Shown: piece after piece, positions 33,515 through 41,690 of the stretch
Layout of the letters: every line of letters starts with the position of its first letter
How positions within the stretch are numbered: the first letter of the stretch is position 1
Assembly: GCA_963703075.1 (NCBI GenBank)
Contig: OY969786.1
Span: 4,402,001 to 4,466,000, forward strand
DNA: 64,000 nucleotides
Source of the DNA: Korobacter sp963703075
GTDB taxonomy: Bacteria > Acidobacteriota > Terriglobia > Terriglobales > Acidobacteriaceae
Direction: 5' to 3'
The notes under the pieces: model-generated
The model's input: the letters and a program-made list of their open reading frames with translations, nothing else
The model's database searches: none
Told to the model about the DNA's origin: nothing
Translations under genes and position numbers: made by a program

Positions 33515-35176
33515 GTGAAGTCGGAACATAAGCAAGCCCGAACCAAACCCGAGGAATCTGCCCTTCGGTACAGCGAAGAGAATTATCGCCTCGTCGTCGA
33601 AACCGCACCGGATGCCGTGATCAGCATCGACGAGAGGGGTAACATTCTTTTCGCAAATCCCGCCACTGCGAAAATCTTTGGCCATGATCCAACGGAGTTG
33701 ATCGGTAAGCCGCTTACCGTCCTCATGCCGGAATTGCTGCGCAAGTTGCACGAAAAAGGATTCACCCGCTATTTGACCACCGGACAGCGGCACATCAACT
33801 GGCAGGGCACGGAACTGAGAGCACTCCGGAAGAATGGCCAGGAGTTCCCCGTGGAGATCTCCTTTGGAGAACTCTCCAGAGAGGGGCATAAGGTTTTTAC
33901 CGGCTTTATCCGCGATATCAGCGAAAGAAAACAGGCAGAAGAATTGCGGGCAGCACGCGCTCTCCAGATCGCTATGCGCGCCGATGTGAGCGCGGCTTTC
34001 GGTAAGGAAGAGAGTTTGAGAACGATTCTCGGTGAGTGCAGCGAAGCCATCGTGCGCCATCTTGAGGCGGCATTTGCGCGGATCTGGACGCTGAGTGACG
34101 ATGGAAAAATGTTGGTTTTGCAGGCCAGTGCAGGGATGTACACGCATCTTGACGGCCCTCACAGCCAAATTCCCATGGGCCAACTGAAAATTGGCATGAT
34201 TGCAGAAGAAGGAAAACCGCACCTTGCCAACAATGTCCTCAATGATGCTCGAATCAGTGACAGGGCGTGGGCGGAGGAAGAAGGGATGGCTAGCTTCGCT
34301 GGCTATCCACTGAGCGTTGGCGACCGTACGATCGGCGTGGTGGCCCTGTTCTCTCGAACACCGGTTACTCCAGAAACAATCGAGACACTGGCTTCTACGG
34401 CGGACTTGATCGCTCAAGGGATCGAGCGAAAGTATGCACAACAAGCTCTGCAAATCACACGAATTGAGCTCGCTCGCGTTTCCAGATTGACAACCATGGG
34501 CGAGCTTGCAGCGTCGATCGCCCATGAAGTCAACCAACCGCTGACCGCCGTAACCAACAACAGTAGCGCGTGCCTAAGACTGCTCGCCGCGAATAATCTC
34601 AGACCTGAGGTACTCCGACGAGCTCTTGAGGAAATTGTGACCGATGGCACTCGCGCAAGCGCCGTCATCGCTGGGATCCGGGCATTCATAAGGAAGTCAC
34701 CTGCTGAAAAGAATGAATTGGATATAAACGAGGTAATTCAGCAGGTGTTAGCCCTGGCTGACCGCGAGCTTTATGAACATCGAGTTCGGACCGAGCGACA
34801 GTTGACGAAGGCGCTACCGCTAGTTTCGGCTGATCGTATCCAGATGCAGCAGGTTTTGCTGAACTTGATCATGAATGGCATAGAGGCCATGACTGTGGTC
34901 ACCAATCGACAGCGTTCACTCTGCATTCAATCGCGGATCGACGGATCCGGGGGCATTCTTGTTGCGGTTCGCGACTCTGGTACTGGCATTAGCAGAGAAG
35001 CAAATCGCCTTTTCACCCCCTTCTTTACAACGAAACCGAATGGTATGGGCATGGGTTTGTCGATCAGCCGCTCCCTCGTCGAAAGTCATGGCGGCAAACT
35101 CTGGGCTGAGCCCAACTCTCCACATGGCGCCGTTTTCTCCTTCACATTGCCAGAAATCGCCAGGAAAGCGGCATGA
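33515..35176 (+). CDS. PAS-GAF sensor histidine kinase, FixL-like
   Basis: A soluble 553-residue kinase: PAS domain about 20-140, GAF domain about 150-300, dimerisation/phosphoacceptor motif MGELAASIAHEVNQPLTAV with His337, N-box LLNLIMNGIEAM (Asn454), DSGTG (487-491) and GMGMGLS (510-516). The PAS segment 71-119 aligns with Bradyrhizobium FixL and keeps the positions of its haem-ligand His200 (His79), Arg206 (Arg85) and His214 (His93), but has Thr instead of distal Arg220. Haem binding is therefore possible, not shown. It overlaps the response regulator gene by four bases. GTG start. Confidence 0.92.
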   Translation: MKSEHKQARTKPEESALRYSEENYRLVVETAPDAVISIDERGNILFANPATAKIFGHDPTELIGKPLTVLMPELLRKLHEKGFTRYLTTGQRHINWQGTELRALRKNGQEFPVEISFGELSREGHKVFTGFIRDISERKQAEELRAARALQIAMRADVSAAFGKEESLRTILGECSEAIVRHLEAAFARIWTLSDDGKMLVLQASAGMYTHLDGPHSQIPMGQLKIGMIAEEGKPHLANNVLNDARISDRAWAEEEGMASFAGYPLSVGDRTIGVVALFSRTPVTPETIETLASTADLIAQGIERKYAQQALQITRIELARVSRLTTMGELAASIAHEVNQPLTAVTNNSSACLRLLAANNLRPEVLRRALEEIVTDGTRASAVIAGIRAFIRKSPAEKNELDINEVIQQVLALADRELYEHRVRTERQLTKALPLVSADRIQMQQVLLNLIMNGIEAMTVVTNRQRSLCIQSRIDGSGGILVAVRDSGTGISREANRLFTPFFTTKPNGMGMGLSISRSLVESHGGKLWAEPNSPHGAVFSFTLPEIARKAA

Positions 35177-35856
35177 CCGAGACTCCTGTAGTTTTCGTGG
35201 TCGATGATGATGTATCCGTGCGTTCTTCACTCAAGTTCCTCCTGGGTAGCGTCGGCCTGCAGGTTGAGAGCTTTGAATCCTCCGACACCTTCTTGCGGAT
35301 GAAACCCGCAGGCGCACCCTGTTGTCTTGTGCTAGACGTTAGACTGCCCGGACTGAGTGGCATCGATATTCAGCGCGAACTGGCGGCGAGAAACATTCGT
35401 ATTCCGATAATTTTTCTCACCGGCCACGGTGATATTCCAATGAGCGTTCGCGCCATGAAGGCTGGCGCAGTCGAATTCTTGACAAAGCCGTTCCGCGACC
35501 AGGACCTTCTAGACGCCGTTCGCATCGCACTGGAGCGAGATCGTGCCAGGCGCGAACAGGAGAAAGAATTAAGAGATATCCAGCGGCGCTTCGACTCTTT
35601 GACTTCTCGCGAGCAGCAGGTGATCTCGATGCTGTCGTCGGGCATGCTCAATAAACAAATTGCTGGTCAGCTCGGCACCGCCGAAAGCACCGTGAAGGTC
35701 CAGCGCAGCAGGGCGATGGAGAAGATGCACGCGGAATCGCTTGTCGACCTGCTGAGAATGGTTGAGAAAATCAAAGGTCCGATCGGTAAAGGCATCGTAA
35801 ACGAAAGTTTACCGTCGTCGTCTTTTTTACGACCTACATCTACCAACGCCCAATAG
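35173..35856 (+). CDS. FixJ-like response regulator 1
   Basis: 227 residues: receiver domain (VFVVDDDVSVRSSLKFLL, phospho-Asp in CLVLDVRLPGLSG, Thr in FLTGHGD, Lys in EFLTKPF) and a LuxR/NarL helix-turn-helix (LTSREQQVISMLSSGMLNKQIAGQLGTAESTVKVQRSRAMEKM). A C-terminal tail of ~25 residues is extra. ATG 35173 overlaps the kinase stop, so the two form a coupled two-component pair; FixJ-type receivers dimerise on phosphorylation and activate target promoters. Confidence 0.94.
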   Translation: MTETPVVFVVDDDVSVRSSLKFLLGSVGLQVESFESSDTFLRMKPAGAPCCLVLDVRLPGLSGIDIQRELAARNIRIPIIFLTGHGDIPMSVRAMKAGAVEFLTKPFRDQDLLDAVRIALERDRARREQEKELRDIQRRFDSLTSREQQVISMLSSGMLNKQIAGQLGTAESTVKVQRSRAMEKMHAESLVDLLRMVEKIKGPIGKGIVNESLPSSSFLRPTSTNAQ

Positions 35857-35903
35857 ATTGCTTCCGCCCCTGCGAATACCCTGAGTGGGATGAGGGCTTC
35901 ACA

Positions 35904-36287
35904 GTGACACAGAATCTAATCTCGGTCGTCGACGACGATGAGGCGGTTCGGCGGACCACTTCACTCCTCGTGGAGTCCTTTGGCTTTCGAGCCGCGACGT
36001 TTGAATCCGCCGAGACCTTCCTGAGGTCCGGCCATCTACGCGACACCTCGTGCCTCATCGTTGACGTCCAGATGCCGGGCATGGGCGGGTTACAGCTTCA
36101 AAGCTGCCTTTCCGCCGCGGGTTGCGGCATCCCGATCATCTTCATTACCGCGTACGAGAGCGATGCATCTCGTCAGCGAGCGATGTGGGCGGGCGCTGCA
36201 GCTTTCCTGGGTAAGCCTTTTAGTGACGAGCAGCTTCTCCAAACCATTCGGTCGGCCTTACGTTCCTTCCACCGGGACGATTGCTGA
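35904..36287 (+). CDS. Stand-alone receiver protein 1
   Basis: 127 residues, only a receiver domain: LISVVDDDEAVRRTTSLLVESFGFRAATFESAETFL, phospho-Asp in CLIVDVQMPGMGG, FITAYESD, FLGKPFSDEQLL. There is no output domain, so it may act as a phosphate sink or shuttle among the two kinases and two FixJ-like regulators of this cluster. GTG 35904. The next gene begins shortly after the stop with its own AGGAG. Confidence 0.9.
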   Translation: MTQNLISVVDDDEAVRRTTSLLVESFGFRAATFESAETFLRSGHLRDTSCLIVDVQMPGMGGLQLQSCLSAAGCGIPIIFITAYESDASRQRAMWAGAAAFLGKPFSDEQLLQTIRSALRSFHRDDC

Positions 36288-36307
36288 GGCAATTTCAGGA
36301 GCGATTT

Positions 36308-36988
36308 ATGACTTTGACGCACGCACTTTGCCATGCATTGGGGGCACCGCGCACCTTGGACGTGAGACCGATCATCTTTGTGGTCGATGATGACATCTCC
36401 GTACGCGAATCGCTGGAAGTGTTGATTCGCAACGAAGGCTGGCGACCCGAGACCTTCTCGTCCGGCAGGGAATTCCTTGAGCGCCCGCGGGCTTTGGTTC
36501 CGAGCTGCCTGGTGTTGGATTTTTGTCTTCCGGGAGTGAATGGTCTCGATCTGCAGAAGCGCATCGCCGTCGAACGACCAGACATACCGATCATTTTCAT
36601 CACCGGTTACGGCGATGTGCCCACCACGGTGCAAGCCATGAAGGCGGGTGCTGTCGAATTTCTGACCAAACCATTTAGTGATGGCGCGCTCTTGAGCGCG
36701 ATCCGCGCAGCCCTCGAGCGTAGCCGAGTTGCGCTTACCCGGACAGCGGAGATGCGTGTGCTTCAAGATCGTCACGCGTCACTCTCGCGTCGTGAACGGC
36801 AGGTTATGGCGTTCGTGGCCTCCGGGTTGTTGAATAAACAGATTGGTGGAGAACTCGGTATCAGCGAAATTACGGTAAAGGCACATCGCGGCAAGGTGAT
36901 GCAGAAGATGAAGGCCGGCTCGCTCGCCGACCTGGTACGAATGGCCGCAAAGCTCGGGCTCGGACCGGCAGCCATCGCCGCTGCCTAA
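36308..36988 (+). CDS. FixJ-like response regulator 2
   Basis: 226 residues from ATG 36308, preceded by CAGGAGCGATTT; the in-frame start at 36281 lacks such a site. Receiver: IIFVVDDDISVRESLEVLI, phospho-Asp in CLVLDFCLPGVNG, FITGYGD, EFLTKPFSDG. Output: LuxR-type helix-turn-helix SLSRRERQVMAFVASGLLNKQIGGELGISEITVKAHRGKVMQKM. Similar to regulator 1; each probably pairs with one of the two kinases. Confidence 0.93.
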   Translation: MTLTHALCHALGAPRTLDVRPIIFVVDDDISVRESLEVLIRNEGWRPETFSSGREFLERPRALVPSCLVLDFCLPGVNGLDLQKRIAVERPDIPIIFITGYGDVPTTVQAMKAGAVEFLTKPFSDGALLSAIRAALERSRVALTRTAEMRVLQDRHASLSRRERQVMAFVASGLLNKQIGGELGISEITVKAHRGKVMQKMKAGSLADLVRMAAKLGLGPAAIAAA

Positions 36989-37126
36989 GAGAGATCACGG
37001 TCATCGTAATGTTCGAATATGCGGGCCCAGGCGCCATCCGACTCAACCCTGGAGGAAATGTGATGGATGGCTGTTTCTAACTGCTCGAGCCGTCGCAGCT
37101 CGTAAGCGCACAAATGGTGGTGAGAC

Positions 37127-38389
37127 GTGGCCAACTTTGCCCAATCGCATCATGTTCCGTTGGAAGATTATGTTCCTGTCGCTCCTGTGGAATCAATTCT
37201 CTGCACAGAGCAGCCGCAACGTCGCCCACCGGATTGCAAAAAAGAGAACTGCGCGCTCGTAAGAGCTCTGCGGCGCAGCGAGGCGTTCCTCTTGGAGGGT
37301 CAACGTCTCGGTCAAATCGGCAGCTTCTCCTGGCGTGTAGCAACTGACGAAATCACATGGTCAGCGGAACTCTATCGCATCTACGATATTGAGATTGGCG
37401 TGCCCGTGACCTTCGAACTCATCCGTAGCCGAGTGCATCCGGAAGACGTCAGCCTGATTGAGAAAATGAAAAGCGCGCTACGAGAGGATGGCCGTGATTT
37501 TGAATGGCAGTACCGCTTGCTGATGCCAGACCATTCGATCAAGTACATGCACGCTATTGCTCATGCGGATCGGGACGAGAATGGTGAGCTGGAGTACATC
37601 GCCTCGGTTCAGGATGTCACGGCGCGCAGACTGGCGGAGGAGGCACGCGACAAGGCCCGAGCGGAGCTTGCACACGTGGCCAGGGTGATGACCCTGGGAA
37701 CGTTGGCGGCGTCTATCGCCCACGAACTCAATCAGTCCCTGTCCGGCGTCGTCATGAATTCCAGCACTTGCGTGCGAATGTTAGCTGCTGATCCACCCAA
37801 CGTCGACGGGGCTCGCGAGACCGCACGGCGCACGATTCGCGATGGCAACCGTGCGTCTGCAGTCATCGCTCGCTTGCGTGCACTCTTTAGCAGGAAGGAC
37901 GCGACAACCGAATCTGTGAACCTGAATGAGGCCGCTCTGGAGATCATCACCCTGTCGTTAGCGGACCTGCAGAAGAACGGAGTGATCCTAAATCCTGAAC
38001 TTGCCGTTGATCTTCCCATGGTCCAAGGCGATCGCGTGCAGCTTCAGCAAGTGATACTAAACCTGCTCCGCAATGGCTCTGAGGCCATGCGCGACGTCTA
38101 CGATCGTCCGCGACAGTTGCTGATTAGAACCGAGAACGAGGCAGGTGGTCATGTGCGACTGGCTGTGCGCGACGTTGGGATGGGTGTCGACCCTGATGCC
38201 GCAGATAGGCTCTTCGAACCGTTTTACACGACGAAAAGTGGTGGTATGGGAATCGGGCTTTCCGTAAGTCGATCGATCATCGAGAGCCATCACGGACGTC
38301 TATGGGCAACCCAGAATGATGGTCCGGGGGCGACGTTTTCGTTCTCCATCCCTCAAGCAACCGAGAACTATGTGCGCGGGGGGCTCTGA
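37127..38389 (+). CDS. PAS-domain sensor histidine kinase 2
   Basis: 420 residues, soluble. After a ~45-residue N-terminal segment with Cys-Cys pairs (ILCTEQ, DCKKENC) comes a PAS_3-type domain (ALRRSEAFLLEGQRLGQIGSFSWRVATDEITWSAELYRIYDI to about 165), then the H-box LGTLAASIAHELNQSLSGVV (His199; NQS instead of the usual NQP), LLNLLRNGSEAM, RDVGMGVD and GMGIGLSVS. It lacks the FixL haem-loop residues seen in kinase 1. GTG start. Confidence 0.92.
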   Translation: MANFAQSHHVPLEDYVPVAPVESILCTEQPQRRPPDCKKENCALVRALRRSEAFLLEGQRLGQIGSFSWRVATDEITWSAELYRIYDIEIGVPVTFELIRSRVHPEDVSLIEKMKSALREDGRDFEWQYRLLMPDHSIKYMHAIAHADRDENGELEYIASVQDVTARRLAEEARDKARAELAHVARVMTLGTLAASIAHELNQSLSGVVMNSSTCVRMLAADPPNVDGARETARRTIRDGNRASAVIARLRALFSRKDATTESVNLNEAALEIITLSLADLQKNGVILNPELAVDLPMVQGDRVQLQQVILNLLRNGSEAMRDVYDRPRQLLIRTENEAGGHVRLAVRDVGMGVDPDAADRLFEPFYTTKSGGMGIGLSVSRSIIESHHGRLWATQNDGPGATFSFSIPQATENYVRGGL

Positions 38390-38468
38390 TGGATACCAAG
38401 GTGTAATAGACTCGCCCATCAAGATTGGTCCATGCTCCCAGTCCAGGGCATAAAGACTTGTGACAATC

Positions 38469-38858
38469 ATGCGCACGCTCGTATCGGTGGTCGACGACGA
38501 TGAGTCCATGCGCGAGTCTCTGCCCGGCCTGGTGAGGGAGTTCGGCTATTCGGCCCAGGCGTTCTCCTCGGCGGAGGCGTTCCTTGCGTCCGATGACATC
38601 GACCAAACCGCATGCCTTATTCTTGATGTTTCTATGCAAGGCATGTCCGGACCGGATCTCCAGCGGGAATTGTCCCGCCGCGGCCGAGGGATTCCAATCA
38701 TCTTTATCACCGCTCAAGAGGATCAAGCCGTCCGCTTACACGTGCTCGAACAAGGCGCCATCGACTGTCTGAGCAAGCCATTCAGCGACACGGCGCTCCT
38801 TCAGGCAATCCACTGCGCACTTCACCCGAGCAATGAGGAAACGAAGGGAGAGCCGTAA
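38469..38858 (+). CDS. Stand-alone receiver protein 2
   Basis: 129 residues (132 if the in-frame GTG 38460 is used). Receiver domain only: LVSVVDDDESMRESLPGLVREFGYSAQAFSSAEAFL, phospho-Asp in CLILDVSMQGMSG (MQG instead of the usual MPG), FITAQEDQ, CLSKPFSDTALL. Similar to receiver 1. It is immediately followed by the UBP-type zinc-finger gene, whose start codon directly abuts its stop. Confidence 0.9.
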   Translation: MRTLVSVVDDDESMRESLPGLVREFGYSAQAFSSAEAFLASDDIDQTACLILDVSMQGMSGPDLQRELSRRGRGIPIIFITAQEDQAVRLHVLEQGAIDCLSKPFSDTALLQAIHCALHPSNEETKGEP

Positions 38859-39212
38859 ATGAAAAAGAGTCTGCGCGGAATCAACCCCGCTTCGAAACCC
38901 AGCGGCAATGGATGTGTGGAATGCCTGGCGTCACCGAAAGGTTGGTGGTTGCATCTTCGCCGGTGTGCAGAGTGCGGACACATCGGGTGCTGTGACAGTT
39001 CACCGAGTCAGCATGCGTCGAAGCACGCGGCGGCAACCGGACATCCGGTCATCACGAGCTTTGAGCCTGGTGAGGAATGGTTCTTCGATTACGAGACGCA
39101 GGGGATGATCAAGGGTGAGGAAATGGTTTCACCGCACGCGCATCCGAAAGATCAGGCTGTGCCCGGGCCTGCAGGAAGGGTGCCGGCCAACTGGGAATCG
39201 CTCCTCAACTAG
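38859..39212 (+). CDS. UBP-type zinc-finger protein
   Basis: 117 residues holding one ZnF-UBP domain: GCVECLASPKGWWLHLRRCAECGHIGCCDSSPSQHASKHAAATGHPVITSFEPGEEWFFDYE, with paired Cys and three His ligands. In bacteria such short proteins occur next to redox or sensory genes; no reaction is known. The C-terminus (MVSPHAHPKDQAVPGPAGRVPANW) is proline-rich. It directly follows receiver 2 and ends the sensory operon. Confidence 0.88.
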   Translation: MKKSLRGINPASKPSGNGCVECLASPKGWWLHLRRCAECGHIGCCDSSPSQHASKHAAATGHPVITSFEPGEEWFFDYETQGMIKGEEMVSPHAHPKDQAVPGPAGRVPANWESLLN

Positions 39213-39251
39213 CCAGCTTGTTTAGGATCGACGAGCAACCTGTTTGGTCTG

Positions 39252-39725
39252 TCATCGCAGTAACCTGCCGGCGAGCAAGGAATCAACACTGAACTTTCCC
39301 GGACCCGAGCAGATCAACCAGGCAAAGAAGAGCATGTACAACACTTCCGGCAGGTAGAGGAAATCGTCGAGCCAACGGAGAGGCGAAAGTCCCTTAGGCA
39401 AAGCAGAAACCGCTTCGGTGAGGGTGGCGACAAGCATATCGATCAATAAAGCCAAGCTGGCCACGCTGGAAAGAAGTCCTAGTGTCACCATGGATCCGCC
39501 AACGAACTCCACACTCGCCACAAAATAGGCCGTCTGCTTAGGGAAAGGAATTTTGGCTTTCACCAGCGTTTCGTAAACAGGTTTGATACCGCCGGCGACG
39601 AACAATTTATTTCCCCCGGAGATGGCGAAGAACAGCCCGATCGAAATGCGAATCAGCAGGATGACATATTGTTCCAAAGCACCGTTACCCTGCAGCGCAA
39701 ACTGGATCAACTGTTTCCCATCCAT
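39252..39725 (-). CDS. DoxX-family membrane protein
   Basis: 157 residues, four predicted transmembrane helices (VILLIRISIGLFFAISGGNKL, YFVASVEFVGGSMVTLGLL, SLALLIDMLVATLTEAV, VLYMLFFAWLICSG). It opens in the DoxX manner with an Arg-containing first helix and the GGNKLF loop. ATG 39725 has AGGAGG ten bases upstream; ATG 39752 would add nine residues. DoxX proteins act in membrane redox or quinol-linked stress responses; the exact role is unknown. Confidence 0.85.
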   Translation of the reverse strand: MDGKQLIQFALQGNGALEQYVILLIRISIGLFFAISGGNKLFVAGGIKPVYETLVKAKIPFPKQTAYFVASVEFVGGSMVTLGLLSSVASLALLIDMLVATLTEAVSALPKGLSPLRWLDDFLYLPEVLYMLFFAWLICSGPGKFSVDSLLAGRLLR

Positions 39726-39790
39726 CTCCGCTGTTCCTCCTGCCAGCTTCATCCATACTTCAGGGCTGCTCTGTCCGGCCTCTTCAATTC

Positions 39791-40603
39791 TTACGCCGCT
39801 GAAGCCGACTTCCTCTTCTCATCGAGTGCCGCTAAAAGAAGTTTCAGAAGCGCTTGATCCGAGAACGGGTTCTGACCTGAGATGACCTCGCGATCCTGGA
39901 GGACGTAGCTCTGCCATGGCGCGGCCACACTCACGTCAGCGCCCGCCGTACGCAAGGCAAAGTCCGGGTAGAAGAGGACCTTTCCATTAATCTCAAGCGG
40001 CTCGCGCTGCTGCTCTTCCGCTGTTGAGAAGATAGTCACCTTATATCCAGAGTAGATCCAGCCTTGAGCTTTTGCGTGTGCTCCAGCGGCATCGCCCGCA
40101 GACAGTGCAGCAACCACCTCCGCCGAATTCGGAAGCGCCGCCAGAAGTGAAATCGGGCCATGGCAGAGCACCGCCGTAGGCTTGGAGGTTTTATGAAAAT
40201 GTCTCAGCACGGTGCCGGCGTCGGGATCATCGAGAAGATCGATCATCGGGCCATGGCCGCCGGGCACGAAAACAGCGTCATATTGCTCGAGGCCCGACGC
40301 GATGACATCCTTGATGCGGCTCGGATCTCTGAGCCCAAGCAGGCTGTCGCGGAATTTCATATAGTCCTCGAGCTTGGCGTCGTCCCCGCCGAAAAAATCG
40401 GCGACCTCTGAATGGACATCCACCTGGGGCGTGTTGCCTTTGGGGTTGGCGAAGGTGATTTCGTAACCCTCCTTCATCAGGGCGCGAACCGGGACGGTGA
40501 GTTCGTTGAGATAGTAGCCCGCGCCGGTATAAATCTTGCCATTCTTTAAGGGCAAGCCGCGACCGCTGGATACCAGCACTAAGACTTTTCCTTTCGTTGT
40601 CAT
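39791..40603 (-). CDS. DJ-1/PfpI-family protein (Hsp31-like)
   Basis: 270 residues. KVLVLVSSGRGLPLKNGKIYTGAGYYLNEL, EITFANPKGNTPQVD, YDAVFVPGGHGPMIDL and the nucleophile elbow TAVLCHGPISLLAAL with its Cys followed by His are the DJ-1 superfamily features. Family members act as glyoxalase III, deglycase or chaperone; this one cannot be narrowed down. ATG 40603 follows AAGGAGAACAACA. It is next to DoxX and VOC genes, consistent with aldehyde or oxidative stress. Confidence 0.88.
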   Translation of the reverse strand: MTTKGKVLVLVSSGRGLPLKNGKIYTGAGYYLNELTVPVRALMKEGYEITFANPKGNTPQVDVHSEVADFFGGDDAKLEDYMKFRDSLLGLRDPSRIKDVIASGLEQYDAVFVPGGHGPMIDLLDDPDAGTVLRHFHKTSKPTAVLCHGPISLLAALPNSAEVVAALSAGDAAGAHAKAQGWIYSGYKVTIFSTAEEQQREPLEINGKVLFYPDFALRTAGADVSVAAPWQSYVLQDREVISGQNPFSDQALLKLLLAALDEKRKSASAA

Positions 40604-40706
40604 TGTTGTTCTCCTTGTTGAAATCGAATTCCGTTTTCTCGAATGCGAGCTCACCGTTCGTTCACGCTTTCATCCAAAAGCTCAGGAGCCGTCCAGTTGA
40701 TGCGAG

Positions 40707-40892
40707 TTATGCCGCCGGAAATCCAAACACCAACCACGACTGATTCGCCACCCAGTCCGGGTAGAGCTCCGTTATGTGATCGAACAGCGCCTGGTCGGAC
40801 GTCGCGGTTTTCTGCAGCCGATCGAAGTCCTCGAGGTAACGCTTGGTGTCCTGGATCGTCGAGGGAGTCAGAGTTAACGGCTGTTCAAGCAA
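40707..40892 (-). pseudogene. Remnant of an MBL-fold hydrolase C-terminus
   Basis: A 61-codon frame whose product (PSTIQDTKRYLEDFDRLQKT, then HITELYPDWVANQSWLVFG) looks like the C-terminal helices of MBL-fold hydrolases. There is a TAA two codons upstream, no ribosome binding site and no metal-binding HxHxDH segment nearby. It appears to be what is left after loss of the 5' part of the gene; an intact but unusual small gene is less likely. Confidence 0.45.
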
Positions 40893-40941
40893 ACTGCGTT
40901 ATGACCAGCGCCGTTTCAGTGCCCTCATGCGCTCCAAGTGT

Positions 40942-41385
40942 CTAACCGTATTTCAAAGCGGTGCTCTGTCCGACCTCGATGATGTATCCATCAGGATCCC
41001 GAATGTAGCAGCGCGTCTCACCGTACTTGGGGATCGGCGCGGTGATGAACTCGGCTCCGTGACTTTTCCACAATTCATAGCAGGCTTGGATATCCGCAAC
41101 CCGGAAATTCATGAAGCTATTGATGTGATTCGGGTCTGGGACACTCAACGACACGGTCGGCTTATCCGGGGTCGGACCGCCGCCGACGTTCAGAATCATC
41201 CAGATATTCGCAAGCTGAAGGTAGGCTGGCGCGTTGCCGTCTCCCATGCTCAGAATGCGTGCGCCGAAGACCTTTTCGTAGTAATGGGCCGATCGTTCGA
41301 TGTCGCTGACGGTGAGAAAATGCGCAATGCTCATCCCCTCTCGCGGGGGCATCTCATAACTCTTCTGCTCAATCTGTACGCTCAT
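40942..41385 (-). CDS. VOC-family (glyoxalase-like) protein
   Basis: 147 residues with a single vicinal-oxygen-chelate fold: GMSIAHFLTVSDIERSAHYYEKVFGARILSMGDGN, NFRVADIQACYELWKSHGAEFI and CYIRDPDGYIIEVGQS, with His22-like and C-terminal Glu metal ligands. Substrate unknown; could be a dioxygenase or glyoxalase relative. ATG 41385 is preceded by GGGAG. Confidence 0.9.
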   Translation of the reverse strand: MSVQIEQKSYEMPPREGMSIAHFLTVSDIERSAHYYEKVFGARILSMGDGNAPAYLQLANIWMILNVGGGPTPDKPTVSLSVPDPNHINSFMNFRVADIQACYELWKSHGAEFITAPIPKYGETRCYIRDPDGYIIEVGQSTALKYG

Positions 41386-41513
41386 CGACGACTCCCATTC
41401 CGATTTGACAGTGCTTACTGATGATCCTTGTCCATTCGTCCGTCAGGCTGACCGGGGACAGTCACACGCTGCGACCACTACTCCCGCTATTGGGCCAAAA
41501 ATAAATAGGCCGC

Positions 41514-41605
41514 GCAATTGGACGATGGTATTGCCCCTTCATTCGTACCGATGCATCCCCCGTACGCTTGATGCGAAGGTGTCGCCGATACCATCGTTCA
41601 ATTGC
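41514..41605 (+). repeat. 20-bp inverted repeat upstream of P460 gene 3
   Basis: GCAATTGGACGATGGTATTG (41514-41533) pairs with CGATACCATCGTTCAATTGC (41586-41605), 18 Watson-Crick and 2 G-T pairs over 20 positions, loop 52 bases. It is the main recognisable feature in the ~300-base gap 41386-41690; the small plus-strand frame 41405-41629 across it has no coding character. The left arm matches 33342-33357 near the other P460 genes. Confidence 0.6.
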
Positions 41606-41690
41606 CGTAGTCACTCGCGCATGGCCTAATCGCAAGCGTTGAAGATACGGGTAATCGCGCTTAGAAACTCTTTCGTGGAAGGAAAACACC

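Noticed and set aside
33174..33608. 144-codon minus-strand frame between the P460 genes and the PAS kinase
   Set aside because: Overlaps the kinase start on the opposite strand and has no recognisable domain or ribosome binding site. The last 60 codons look somewhat protein-like, so a small gene is not fully excluded.
41405..41629. 74-codon plus-strand frame upstream of P460 gene 3
   Set aside because: It runs across the inverted repeat, has no ribosome binding site and has shadow-like composition.
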